This document shows positions 40,773 through 53,204 of a stretch of DNA of 64,000 nucleotides, piece by piece. Source of the DNA: Glebionis coronaria. Taxonomy: Eukaryota; Streptophyta; Magnoliopsida; Asterales; Asteraceae. The DNA is taken from NCBI GenBank assembly GCA_025667525.1, contig CM046877.1, positions 293,814,364 to 293,878,363 of the forward strand. The letters are read 5' to 3'. Both the position numbers and the translations under genes were made by a program. Each line of letters opens with the position of its first letter. Position 1 is the stretch's first letter. Below the pieces are notes generated by a model. The model was given only the letters and a program-made list of their open reading frames with translations, did not search any database and was not told where the DNA came from.

Positions 40773-42510
40773 ATGCAAACTCGTAACCAAGCAAGACGTG
40801 CACGTAAACGTAGAAACCGAAAGGAAGGAACACCTTCTAGTGAACAATCTCCTATTGACGAACCCATCATAGAACAAGAAGCTCCCATGGCTAATCGTAC
40901 TATGATGGAGTTGCTTCAAGCACCCACCGAGGGTTATAGAGAAGCGATTGTGATTCCTGCTATCCTTGCGGAGAATTTTGAGGTTAAGACGGGTTTGTTG
41001 TCTATGATCCAAAACAACAAGTTTCGTGGTGACGAAAAGGACAACCCTCATAACCACATTCGCCAACTCAATCGTCTTACGACAACTTGCAAGTTTAAGG
41101 ACGTCTCAAACGGATCGATTAAGATGATTCTTTTTCCGTATTCCTTAGCGGGGCCCGCTAAAATTTGGTTAGAGAAAGAGCCACCCAATTCAATATTGAC
41201 GTGGAAGGATCTCGTTCCTAAGTTCGTGAACCAATTTTCCCGCCCTCTAAGACTACGCACTTGAAAAACGAGATTTCAAAGTTTTCACAAGAGTACAATG
41301 AGAGTTTTTCAACGGCTTGTAATAGGTTTAAGGAAATGTTGCATGAATGTCCTCATCACGGTTTTTTACGACACACATCAAATCGACATGTTTTACAATG
41401 GATTGAAAGATCATGAACGAGACTATCTTAATGCCGCAGCGGGTGGTAATTTTCTGTGTAAAACGGTTGAGGAAGCATTGTTGATCATTGAGAATAGGTC
41501 CAAGGTTTATAGCCCTCGTAGCACATCGAGTGTTAACAAGACTTCGTCTTCGCCTTCATTGTCACATACCATCGACGCTTGCCAAATAGAGGCTAATTTG
41601 GAGAACAAGATATTTGATAAGCTTAAGGGACTATTGATTGAGTTTAAAGTTGGTGAACAACCCACTCCCGCTACGGTTAAAGCGGTTGAGGTTTCTTGTT
41701 TCTATTGTGGTGGAGGTCATGATTTCTCTGAGTGCATTACCGCCGGTGGTAACACTTCGAGTGCCTACGCGGCCACGAGAACTTATAACCAAAACGGTCA
41801 AGTTACCCGCACTAATCAATTGACTCCATCGGGTTTTCCACCAAATCAAAATGCTAACATTTATCGCAACAATCAAGTTGGTTACCAAGGAAATCAAAGG
41901 AACAATTATAAGGGTAACAACTATGGGAATCAATGGACTAGTAATCAAGTGTAAAACAAAAATCAAAACCGTGATTTTCAAAACAACAACAAAGGTTTGC
42001 AAAACATGAAAGATCTTCCAAATGAATTTGTTGATTATGCAACGGCTAATGATGCTAAATTTGATAATATGCAAAGGGAGATAATTAGCCTAAGATCCGA
42101 GATTAAAAATGATTTGAAAAATGAGTTGAAAAACGAGCTTGCTAATGAACTTAAGATTCATACAAACAAAATGGAGAGTAACGTGGAAAGGTCACAACGA
42201 AATCAACAAAAAATGGAACAAGGCCAACATAAAATTAAACAAGAGATGCTTAAGGCAGATATAAGACAATCTAAGTTTGAGAATAGAATATCAAGCATGA
42301 TTGAGGCTATAATTTCGGGTGGTCTTCCTAGTAACACCGTGTCAAACCCGAAGGGAGAGATGAAAGTGATTACCACGCGTAGTGGTAAGACCTTTAAGGA
42401 ACCGACTCCTCAACCAATTGCTCCTACGGTGGAGGAAATTGAGGAAGAAACCGAGGAGGTGGTCGAAAAAGAGCACATTACAATCCCACAAAAGTACCGG
42501 TCAAACCAGA
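40773..42510 (+). pseudogene. Gag of element 5, disrupted
   Basis: The likely start is MQTRNQARRARKRRN at 40773. The N-terminal gag (LFPYSLAGPAKIWLEKEPP) matches element 2. The frame is left near 41245 and regained near 41370. A TAA at 41952-41954 interrupts it. The zinc knuckle CFYCGGGHDFSEC is intact (CX2CX3HX4C). A long Lys/Glu/Asn-rich helical stretch follows at about 41997-42300. The frame shifts again near 42510 into the protease. Not functional as it stands. Confidence 0.88.
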
Positions 42511-43690
42511 CCTACTGTTGACCCTTTACCAACATTGGAACCCGAGATTCCAAAGGCTATGCCTTTGCCCCACCAAACACCACCCTTACCTTACCCATCG
42601 AGACTTCGTAAGGAGGAATTACAAGAACGAGATAATTACCAATTTGAGCTTTTTATTAAGATGTTTCGTGATTTGCATTTTAACATAAGTTTTGCCGACG
42701 CTTTAATTATGATGCCTCGATTTGCCGCCAACTTTATGAGTATGTTGAACAACAAGGAGAAATTGCGGAAATTGTCTAGTTGTTCATCGGTTTATCTTAA
42801 CCGCATTCCTCAAAAAGTCGGTGACCTTGGTAAATTCTTAATTGCGGTTGGTATTCAAGATATGGAAGAATGCTATGCCGTGGCCGATCTTGGTGCTAGT
42901 ATTAATTTGATGCCTCTTGACATATTCAAGTTGCTCAATCTTCGTAATCTTACTCCTTCAAGAATGTATATCGAGATGGCCGATCATTCTACGATTCCCG
43001 CATGTGGGTTGGCTGAAGACGTTTTTGTGAAAGTGGGAAAGTTCTATTATCCGGTAGACTTTATCGTAGCCGATATTCCCACGGATCCTCAAGTTCCTCT
43101 TATTTTAGGTCGTTCGTTTTTTGATACGTCGAGAGCGCTCATTAATGTGCATGCAAGGAAAATCACCTTACGTTTCAACGACGAGGAACTTGTTATAAAC
43201 GCAACACAAAACTTCAAACTTTATCATGTTTATTCTATCGCAACTTTAAACCATATTGATATGATCGATGTCGTTTGCGAAGAATTTTCACAAGAATTTT
43301 CACAAGAATTTTTAGGTTTTGGTGATGAAGAAAATAGTGGCAATCCCACTATGCTCGAACCCATCCTTGACAATTCGACACCATCTTTCACTCCATTTGA
43401 AGGAGGCGAGTTTACTTTGGAAGAGTTTGATGTACCTCGAACTTCTAACGAAGACCTCGATGACGAAGAGGACTTTTCGATTATCAGGGATTTTCTTAAC
43501 GATTTCCCATTTCCTCCGTCGGTGGAGGTTATGAGTATCGAACCCAAATCTTTAATCGAGGAACCACCAATCCTCGAGTTGAAAGATCTTCCTCCTCATA
43601 TTGAATACGTATTCTTGCAAGGAGACGATAAGTTGTCGGTTATTATTGCGAAGGATCTTTCGGATGATGAAAAACTGCACTTATCGATGT
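42511..43690 (+). pseudogene. Protease region of element 5
   Basis: Plus-frame text shows [11 protein letters not shown], then the aspartic protease with catalytic ADLGAS (about 42883) and the LILGRSFF strand. An acidic linker with EFSQEFSQEF repeats follows, then LKDLPPHIEYVFL, which introduces the RT domain in Athila elements. The frame is open from 42382 to 43695 and is then broken by a frameshift near 43675. Confidence 0.88.
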
Positions 43691-45290
43691 GTTGAAAGCT
43701 CACAAAGGTGCCATTGCGTGGAAATTATCCAACATTAAGGGTATCGACCCAAAATTTTGTACCCACAAATTTTAATGGAGGAAGACTACAAGCCCGTAAT
43801 CCAATGTCAAAGGAGGGTGAACCCTAATATTCACGACGTCATCAAAAAGGAGGTCCTTAAACTCCTTAACGCGGGATTGATTTACCCTATTTCTGATATC
43901 CCTTGGTTGAGTCCCATTTATTGTGTCCTTAAAAAGGGAGGAATGACCGTTGTGCCAAACGATGACAATGAGTTAATTCCAACTCGACTCGTGACCAGTT
44001 CTAGGGTGTGTATTGACTATCGTAAGTTAAATGACGCCACTCTTAAAGACCATTTTCCCTTTCCCTTCATGGATCAAATGTTAGAGCGTCTTGCGGGAAA
44101 AGATTTCTATTGCTTTTTAGATGGTTTTTCCGGTTACTTCCAAATCCCCATCGATCCTCGTGATCAAGAAAAAACTACGTTTACGTGTCCATATGGAACG
44201 TTTGCCTATCGTAGAATGCCATTCGGACTTTGCAATGCACCGGGAACTTTTCAACGGTGTATGATGGATATTTTTCATGACATGATCGAGAAGACGATGG
44301 AAGTCTTTATGGATGACTTTTCCGTGTTTGGTAGTTCGTTCACTTCGTGTTTGTCGAACCTTGAGAGAATGCAAAAACGTTGTGAGGAAACCAACCTTGT
44401 GCTCAATTGGAAAAAATGTCATTTTATGGTAAAAGAAGGAATCGTCTTAGGGCACAAGGTCTCGAAAGCGCTGATTAAGGTAGTCAAAGCTAAGATAGAC
44501 GTCATCGCCAAATTACCTCATCCCAAAACCGTCAAGGGAGTTAGGAGTTTCCTAGACCACGCGGGCTTTTATCGTCGATTCATCACGGATTTTTCAAAGA
44601 TATCTCGACCCATTACACACCTCCTTGAAAAATATGCTCATTTTATCATTAACGAAGATTGTGTACGAGCCTTTGAAATCCTTAAGAGGAAACTTACCGA
44701 AGCTCCCATCCTTGTTGCTCCCAATTGGAACCTCCCCTTTGAGCTCATGTGTGATGCAAGTGATTACGCTATTGGTGCCGTTTTGGGGAAACGTCATGAA
44801 AAGCACTTCTTGCCTATTCACTATGCTAGCAAGACGATGACCGAGGCTCAAATTAAGTACACCACAACGAAAAAGGAATTCCTTTTCGTGGTGTATGCAT
44901 TTGAGAAATTCCGACCTTATCTCGTCTTGACCAAAAGCATAGTGTATACGGATCATTCGGCAATCAAGTACCTCTTGGCTAAACAAGATGCTAAGCCAAG
45001 ATTTCTTAGTTGGATTCTCCTCCTACAAGAATTTGATGTCACAATACTTGACAAAAAAGGAGCCGAGAATCTAGCGGCCGATCACCTCTCTCGATTGGAA
45101 GATCCTCACCAAAGTGTGTACGAGAACAAGGAAATCACCGAAACATTTCCTCTCGAGACACTTGGTGTAGTGAATTCCAAGAAAGACACTTCCACCCCAT
45201 GGTTTGCGGACATTGAAAATTACCATGCGGTCAACTTCATCATTAAGGGTATTAAGACTCAACAAAAGCGAAAATTTCAAGTTCTACTTT
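43691..45290 (+). pseudogene. Reverse transcriptase and RNase H of element 5
   Basis: The open frame 43757-45367 carries an RT with its catalytic FMDD (44306-44317; the family has Y/F-x-D-D), preceded by [15 protein letters not shown]. RNase H of the Ty3 type begins near 44745 with [13 protein letters not shown] and includes [10 protein letters not shown]. The catalytic residues look present. The frame breaks near 45270, so integrase is out of frame. This is the only RT in the window. Confidence 0.92.
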
Positions 45291-46474
45291 TGGAACGACC
45301 CTTATCTATTTCGGACTTGTGCGGATCAAATCATTCGATGTTGTGTGTTTGGCACCGAAGCATCTAATACCCTTAGAGCTTGTCACAAGGGACCCACGGG
45401 TGGTCACCATGGTGCTAATCTCACGGCGAAGAAGGTCTTTGTTTCCGGTTTCTTTTGGCCTACTATTTACCGAGATGCGCACGCACTTGTCAAGTCGTGT
45501 GACTCATACCAACGTCAAGAAAAAGCCTCACAAAACAATGAAATGCCACAAAATATCATCCAAGTGTGTGAGATCTTTGACGTTTGGGGAATTGATTTTA
45601 TGGGGCTGTTCACATCATCTTGTGGTAATAAGTACATCCTTGTCGCCGTTGACTACCTATCCAAGTGGGTGGAAGCTAAGGCTTTGCCTACGAACGATGC
45701 TCGTGTGGTAGTCAAGTTTTTGAAGCAATTGTTCTCTCGGTTTGGAACCCCTCGTGCAATCATAAGCGATCGTGGAACCCATTTTTGTAATGACCAATTC
45801 GATAAGGTTATAAAAAAATATGGGGTTACACATCGGCTTTCTACGGCTTATTAACCACAAACGAGTGGGCATGTCGAGGTGTCAAATCGAGCTTTGAAGA
45901 GACTCTTAGAGAGATCGATAGGGGAAATTGACAATCTTGGTCAGATAAGTTAGACGATGCTTTATGGGCCTTTCGTACTGCTCATACGACGCCCATTGGG
46001 TGCACTCCTTACAAGCTTGTGTATGGGAAGAACTGTCACTTGCCCATTGAAATCGAACACAAAGCTTATTGGGCCCTAAAGCATTGTAATGATGGCATTG
46101 AGACCGTGGGAAAACACCAGAAAATGCAATTGAATGAATTGGATGAATTAAGGGACATTGCTTATGAAAATTCATTGATTTATAAAGAGAAAACTAAAAA
46201 GTTTCATGATTCTAAAATTAAAAACCGGGTTTTTAACATTGGGGATCAAGTATTGCTTTTTAACTCGAGATTGAAAATATTTTCCGGCAAGTTGAAATCC
46301 CGTTGGTCCGGACCATTCACGGTTACCCAAGTGTTTCCTTATGGGACCATCGAGCTAGCTCAAAATGATGATCCTAACTTTAAGGTGAATGGCCATAGGT
46401 TGAAGCACTACTTTGGTGGGGAAGTTCCTTCTTTGAATGACCTCGACCAAGTCACCTTCCCCAATGATAATTAG
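45204..46474 (+). pseudogene. Integrase of element 5, disrupted
   Basis: The zinc-binding region has [12 protein letters not shown], but the second Cys pair reads CDSY where CDSC is usual, so one zinc ligand is lost. The first two catalytic Asp are at GIDFMG (about 45595) and SDRGTHF (about 45767). A TAA at 45852-45854 and a frameshift near 45925 split the core before and after the Glu-bearing VEVSNRALKRLL. The C-terminal part is open from 46019 to 46474 and contains [13 protein letters not shown]. Confidence 0.88.
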
Positions 46475-48283
46475 TATTGAGGGGATCGAGTCGAGCTCAT
46501 GACTCGGTAATAAAAAACGAGGTGCCTCGTGGGGGAGTTCCCATGCTTATCCATGTACATATTATCGTTATCTAATTTAGCTTATGTGAGGAGATTTGTG
46601 CCCTTCCAACCTTTGTTCCGTGGTTGTTTGTGAATTGTGGTTTTTAGATCATCATCTTCACGATTGGAGCCTCGCGTGTTCGTTTTACGTGAGCACTCGA
46701 TCGTTTGCTTTGAATAATTTCTCAATATCCATATGATATATCCTTGATTGTTCTAACCTTAGGTCTTTTAGCACACTTCATAAACGGCTATAGATTTAAT
46801 GGTTCCACCCTTTCCATGCTATATTAGGCATTCGACTACGTCTCTAGTATGGGGGTATTTCACCCCTAGACTCGAACATTGAGGACAATGTTTAACTTTA
46901 GTATGGGAGGTGAATAGATACTTGCCTTGCCAAACCTTCACGCTTTCTAAAGTTTATCTTTTTGGTTATCGTTTTCTTGCAAAATAAGGCTAAAAATGGC
47001 CAAATTTTAAAAAATTTCTCATGTTTCATAAGTGTTTGAATACACGAATGCAGATTTTCCGATGGCGAGAATAAGAGTAATTTTTGACTCGACCGTGCGT
47101 GTTGAGCACTTAGCTTCGATTCCTTAACTTTATATTAGGCTAAGTCTCTTAAATTAGGACGAGAAATGATAGAGTTAATTATAAGTTACTATGCTAAATG
47201 TAGAGTACTCGTATTCTTTCAAAAACTTATGTGTTCTAATTGTTTGCTTATTCTCCCTTCGCTTGTATATATATTTTGCTAATAAGTATTGGCTTAGCGG
47301 TTTAGTCTTGATTGTTGGTTTCTAGTATTTTCTAGTAGCTTCCATGTAATTAAATTGGAAAAACATTAAGCTTTCGCCAGCGTCACGGTTTTGAAGTATT
47401 GGCACCCCGAATAATCGAAAGCTTCACCCAATAATAAGATTTCAAGTGCTCACACCTAAATTAAGCAAAAATTCGAAGCTCACAAGGCCGAAAAATCTAT
47501 GCAAATTGAAAGTGAAAAGCCTTAATCTCAAAGCTTTAAAGATCCAAAATTCGCATTAGCGTGAGGATATACGTCTTTGGCCATAGTAAACACCTCATGG
47601 CGAGGTTAAATAAAAGGCAAGGCAATACCGAAGTCATAATAAAAGCTCCATGACGGAGTTGAATAAAAGATGGATGTAAACCTATGATAATAAGGCCCAT
47701 CCGTTAGGGGGCGTATAAAAGTCTTGGTAATAAGTCTCATGTTCAAAACCGTTATAAAACCGTGTTTATAGATCCTTCTTGTTGACTTAATTTTTTGACA
47801 TCGTTGTCTATTAGGGGGGTTATTAATTCGATGGTCTTGGTTACACTGTTATGACTCAAATTTTAGACCTTAATCTCTATCATCGCATAAGTAAAAAATG
47901 TATCATCATGATCATTCATGACAAAAATAAAATATAAGAGATACACCTTAGGATTAAGGGAGTCTAAGTACGTGATTAGGGCATATGAGTAGTGTTAGCA
48001 TTACTAACTTATAATGACTCTCGTTACACGCTTGGCATGGAATTGGGTGAAAATCGAGGACGACGAAATTATTTCTAACGAAGTATTCACATGTTCTTGT
48101 TCTATGAACCTAAACATCCCATTTTGCGATGAAAATCATACATTATGTCTAAATCGCAAGTAGTAGCAAGTAGTAGTAGTAAGTTTATGATTTAATAAAA
48201 GTCCATAAAAATGATGTTTGGAGGTGCTACGATACTTTATTTTAGCATTGCATGAGGGCACGTCAATGGTTTAGTATGGGGGA
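46475..48283 (+). other. Element 5, 3' untranslated region
   Basis: No env-like frame. It holds purine tracts CTAGTATGGGGG (about 46847) and TTAGTATGGGAGG (about 46898), a hairpin (46874-46893), and the true polypurine tract TTTAGTATGGGGGAG directly before the LTR. Confidence 0.7.
46874..46893 (+). other. Conserved hairpin of the Athila-like family, copy 4
   Basis: A stem GAACATTG / CAATGTTT (seven pairs plus one G-T) with the AGGA loop, just before a purine tract. Same loop as in elements 1 to 3. Confidence 0.7.
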
Positions 48284-51180
48284 GTGATGAGACTGCTTTT
48301 ATATATAGTCTCATCGTCCAAATCAGGCTTAAAACAGTTAAAATATCATTAAAAGTGCCATATATATGCTTGTGTTTGCTCAATGTGTATTTTAGGTACG
48401 GATATCGAGAAAATGACAAAATATCACAAGAAACAAAGAAAAACGAACACGGGAAACGAAGCCGTACAATGAACTGGACCCTAGAGTTGATTTTCCAAGA
48501 AAAGTCCTTGAAGAATTGAAGATTGTACAACAAGGGTCCTTCATCATTGAAGAATTGACACTTTATACCCTTGTATATTTATAATTACAAGTTTGGTCCC
48601 TAAAGTCTGTCAAAGTTACAAAAACGACCCTCAACTTTGAAGAATTGACAAGATTGGTCCCTCCAAATTTCAAGACTTGTTAATATTAGTCCTTGAAGAA
48701 TGAAGTTATGCAAGATTAGTCCTTCAATGTTCAAGACATGAAAAGCCCTTAAAGTTTGGTCAAAAGTGCAAAAGAAGTCCTTATGAAAAGTTTTATAATC
48801 ACTTGTGCCAAGAAGAGAAGTGTGTCATAGTTTTTACAAAGAAAAAAAAGAAATAAGCTACCAAGACTTTATATGATCAATTTTTGGAAACTAAGGGGCC
48901 AAAATTATCAGACAGCCTAACATCAAACCACCAACCATAGCCTGACACGTCACTCCCCACTCACTTATTATTAAATCAGGGTTTAATTCATGGTCAAATA
49001 AAGTCAAACCTCAATGTTACGCGCTAAACACTTACTGTGTTAATCAACCCATAATTTCCCCAGCCCTAGCACACAAGAAACCTAATTTTATAAACTTTAT
49101 TAACAAAAATTGGAGTTTAAGGTTTAGTAGATCCCTAATTACCTTTTTCCTAAACCTAGTTCCACCTTCAAACAAAACCCCTGCTCACCCCTGTGACCCA
49201 CCCCCATGTGCTCTATAGCAAAAATACAAAGTATGACAGCAAATCAACAAATCTAAACGATTTCTTGTTTTCAACGGATCCATAGACGGCTTAGATTGTC
49301 CTAAACACCGTGGCACATCACATGGAGCTGACAAGATCACAAGACTACCTAAGGATCAAATCCAAATTCAGCATCTTTGGAGGATATTCTGAGATTCAAG
49401 TAACGGCACTTCTAGAATTTTATACACTAGGTTTTGATGTTTTTCAGCTTGATAGAACCATGTAAGCCCTCTATATAAAGGGCATAGTGACTTAGCATTA
49501 GTTTTTGTTCTTGTTTTTGTTTCTCCTTGGTCAAGCATTGTAAAGCCTCGTATTTCGTATGAATGAAAATGTTGGTTAATGTTGTTGACGAGAAAGAACA
49601 AGTCCCCTTTTAATTCTTATGTTTGGTTTAAGTTGAATCAGTTTTTCAAATCTTTTTTCTTTACCATCAGCTTTTGATTTTGTCACTCAAGTTCTTAGAA
49701 AGTTTGCAAGAAAAGTTCTTTTTGGATCATCTTTACCTGTTTTTATTCTCAACTAGTTATTGAAATCGTGGTATTTCAAGTTTGTTTGAGTGTGTAAGTT
49801 GTAATCAAGAAAACAGAAAGAGAGTTTTTATTTCTTTGTGGCCATAAAAGTCTAACATTGGAAATCTTGGGGTTTATGTATGATCATAGCATAATGATTG
49901 GATCAATCAATGTGTAGTGAGTACATCAGTCAAGTACAATCAGTAGGGTCCATAGGGATTGATTTTGTACCTTAATTGTTCAAATCTTGAAAACAGTTAT
50001 AATTATTGTTAGTAAAGGTTTGTATGTTCTTAGATTTGGATTTAGTATGCAATATTGTTAGATTGGAGGTCTTAAAATTCGTCTAGGTGTCATATGAACC
50101 AACATTAGTCCAACAGACTTCAGCAACTTGTTTTAGCCTGATTTTGTGCTTTTTGTGTATGTGAGCTGCTTGTTATTTGTATTATTTGTGACTCCCACAA
50201 GTCAACTGACTTGTGGGGTGCCCCTTTTATCCAAAAAGCTCATCAAACAAGCTTAAAAACAGCTTGTCTCATTTTCTGAGTAAAGCAGTGGGAACCCGTG
50301 TTCTCACTGATTGACCAGTTTTAGCCACTGCTAGCACATAAAACAAATCATACATGCCTGTCACTTTCAGCTTACAAGGTTTTTTGTCTTTAGTGACTCA
50401 AATTAGGCATTTTTCATATTTTCTATTTTTTCCTAGTCTTATTAAATTATTTTAATATTTTTAGTAAAGTTAAATTTTAATTTATGTTCATTTGGTATTT
50501 TTTAGAATTAATTCAGTTTTAATTAGTTTTATTTAATCTATCTTTTGTCTTTTAGTGTAAAAAATTGATATTTCAAAATTTCCAATTTTCATAGTTTCAG
50601 TAAAATGTTTTAAGATTTTTAGAATAAAAAGTTCACTGTTCACTTTATCTTATTATTTTCTAGAATTATTTTAAGTTAAATTAGATTTTTAATTAAACTG
50701 TTTTGTCTTTTAGTGGTAAAAATTACTTTTTTTTTAACTTTTTAATTTTTCTATTGTTTAGTATTATAAAATAAGAATTTTAGAAAAGTAAAATTAATTT
50801 TAGCATTATTTTATTCTTTTTAATCATTATTTTAATTTAAAAAGTGTTTTTAGCCTTTAAAAAATGGAAAAATAGTTTTAAAAAATTAAGAAAAATACTT
50901 TTTAGTTTTTATATAATATAATTAAGATTCTCATTTGATAAAATCATATTTTGGGTTTATTTTTAATTTTATTGAATTTTAAGGCTTTAAATAGCATTTA
51001 AATTTGAATATTAAATTGGAAATAAGTTTTAAAATATTTTTGTCAAATTTTTATTCTTATATATATTAATTTAGATTTGTTTTTTATTTTTAATAAATTT
51101 TTAGGGTAATTTTTAAATTCCGTCACGTTTTTACGGTTTTACGTTTACGTCATTCGTCGTGATTTAATTTTATTCGTATC
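48284..51180 (+). repeat. Element 5, 3' LTR, left part
   Basis: Starts TGATGAGACTGC. It aligns with 36365-39848 of the 5' LTR but lacks the 590 bp that correspond to 38004-38593. It is cut at 51180 by the nested elements and continues at 60393. Confidence 0.88.
49472..49481 (+). promoter_or_regulatory. TATA box, element 5 3' LTR
   Basis: TATATAAAGG at the position equivalent to 37550-37559. Confidence 0.5.
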
Positions 51181-52964
51181 TGATAGGTGTGAAAACACCC
51201 ATCTTTTCTACCACTTAATTACAATAATAACCGAGCCAAAAACGTGTATTTTATGTCTTTTATGTCGGAATTATGCGTGGTTTGTGTTTTTGTTGTGATT
51301 TAGGACGAAATTGTGAAAAGTGGAGAAAACACGGCATTTACGGGCTTTTATTGAAGAAAAAGATGAAAGATGAAGTCGAGAAGTCGAGAGTGCAAAAAGA
51401 ACGGAAGTCCAAGACCATTTCTGGAGATTTATCGAAGAAAAAGTCAAAAGACGGAAGTTTACCAAAAGCCGAAGAACTCGAGTCTTATTTATTGAAGAAT
51501 TAAAAGACGAGTTTAAAGAAATCCCGAGCCAAAAGTCCTTAAAGTCCAAGATTAACAAAAGACTAAGAAGGAAGGACTCAATGGTGCAATTAACAAGAAA
51601 GGAAGGAGAGGAGGAAGCTTCCTCTAACCACTCTCCTAATCTCCTATAAATAGACCATTAGTATCTCATTTTCATTTTTGTTGGCTAACTTGACAAATTA
51701 GCTCTTCCACTTTTATTTCATGCACCTTTAATTACTTGTCATTTTTAATACATGTTTTGCACTTTAATTATCCTTTTAATTCCAAGTAAGTTTTTAATTT
51801 GCGTTCTTTAAATTCGTGTCTTTAATCTTTCTTCATCATTTGATCAAGCTTATTTTTACCAATCTCATTCTACTCTTCTTCTTTTTTTGATTCGGTTACA
51901 ATTTCGGATTAAGCAAACTTTTGCTTAATCCATTTGCTTATTTGATTAAAAGTCTTGTCTTTTCTTTTTACTTTTAAGTCTTCATACGAAATAGCCATAA
52001 GTTTGACAATCTTATGTGCTTATTTGGTATTTGGCTTAATTGATTTCATAGTTTTCTTAAAAGTTTTACTTATCAAGTTATTTTCATTAAGTTTCGTCTT
52101 TTGAATTTTGAAAGATTCTAACTTTTTAGCTTTTTGTCTCGCCTTGTTTTCATTTCATTCAAGTTCTTTGTTACTGCTTATTAGAATTAGCTTATTTGGA
52201 TTTGAGCTTATTACGAGTTTGTATCCATCGGAAAGTAAGGGTTTCTACACATTGCGACGGGTGCATGCTCCACATTCCGATCGTGACAGGTTTGGACTAA
52301 GGTTTGCATTCCGATCCGGGATTGCGATAGAGTGAATTACCCCTTATTCCGATCAAGATTCCGATCGCACATTGCGATCGGGATTGCGACGGCTCTTAAG
52401 GCTTCACTAAAACGAAGTGCTGCCCAATTTTCCTAAGCAACATTTTGATCTGAACTGCATTGCGATCTGAAACTTTCCGATCTGAACCATATTCCGATCT
52501 GGGGTTGTTTGGTTATTCCGATAGTTTACATTCCGATAGGTTGCACCCTTTATTCCGATAGAACATTCCGATCTGGACTCCAATGGTATGGTGACAGCAT
52601 TCCGATAGAGGATTCCGATGGCTATGGGTTTTGGATTTTAATTTTGCTTTGTTTAATTTTCAAGTTACATTTTAATATTTGTCATATTTTAATTTCCGCC
52701 ACGCTTTAAATTTTCCGTCATTTAGTTATTACTTTTCAAAGTTTTAAATATCGCACCACTTTCTTTTAATTAGATTTAGATTTATTTTAACGCCCTTTTA
52801 TTATAACGCCTTTTACTTTTAAGTCTTTGCACATTTTCATATACTACAACGACAACACTTTTGTTTCACCAAAGAACAATAGAGTCACATAGTTAACCAA
52901 GATCAATTCGATTAGACCAACCACTAGAACGATAATTTTCTTACTAGGTAAAAGCCTTGTATCA
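51181..52964 (+). repeat. Element 3, 5' LTR
   Basis: Starts TGATAGGTGTGAAAACACCC and ends GCCTTGTATCA. TATA box at 51645-51653. ATTCCGATC/ATTGCGATC array at about 52240-52620. Confidence 0.9.
51645..51653 (+). promoter_or_regulatory. TATA box, element 3 5' LTR
   Basis: TATAAATAG, repeated at 57168-57176 in the 3' LTR. Confidence 0.6.
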
Positions 52965-52966
52965 AA

Positions 52967-52984
52967 TGGCGCCGCTGCCGGCTC
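52967..52984 (+). other. Primer binding site, tRNA-Asp type
   Basis: TGGCGCCGCTGCCGGCTC, two bases after the LTR. The first 14 bases match the tRNA-Asp PBS except one. Confidence 0.8.
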
Positions 52985-53204
52985 TTTTCGTAAAGATTAA
53001 CGGTTCTCTGTGAGAGACGCGTTGCTTTTTGGGATCCGTTCACTTGTGAACGTTATTTTTCGTGTCAAAATTTTTCCAAAAACCCCAAAAACATTTGAAA
53101 AATCATAAAAAGCATTTCTTTTTCAAAGTTTTGCACCAAAATATTCCTCTTTATCCTCTATTATGTTTAATTCTTTTCTTTACCCCTCTTATTCATAATT
53201 CTTC

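Noticed and set aside
46475..48283. An env-like gene after integrase of element 5
   Set aside because: Athila elements can have one, but no frame of useful length or with a membrane segment is present here.
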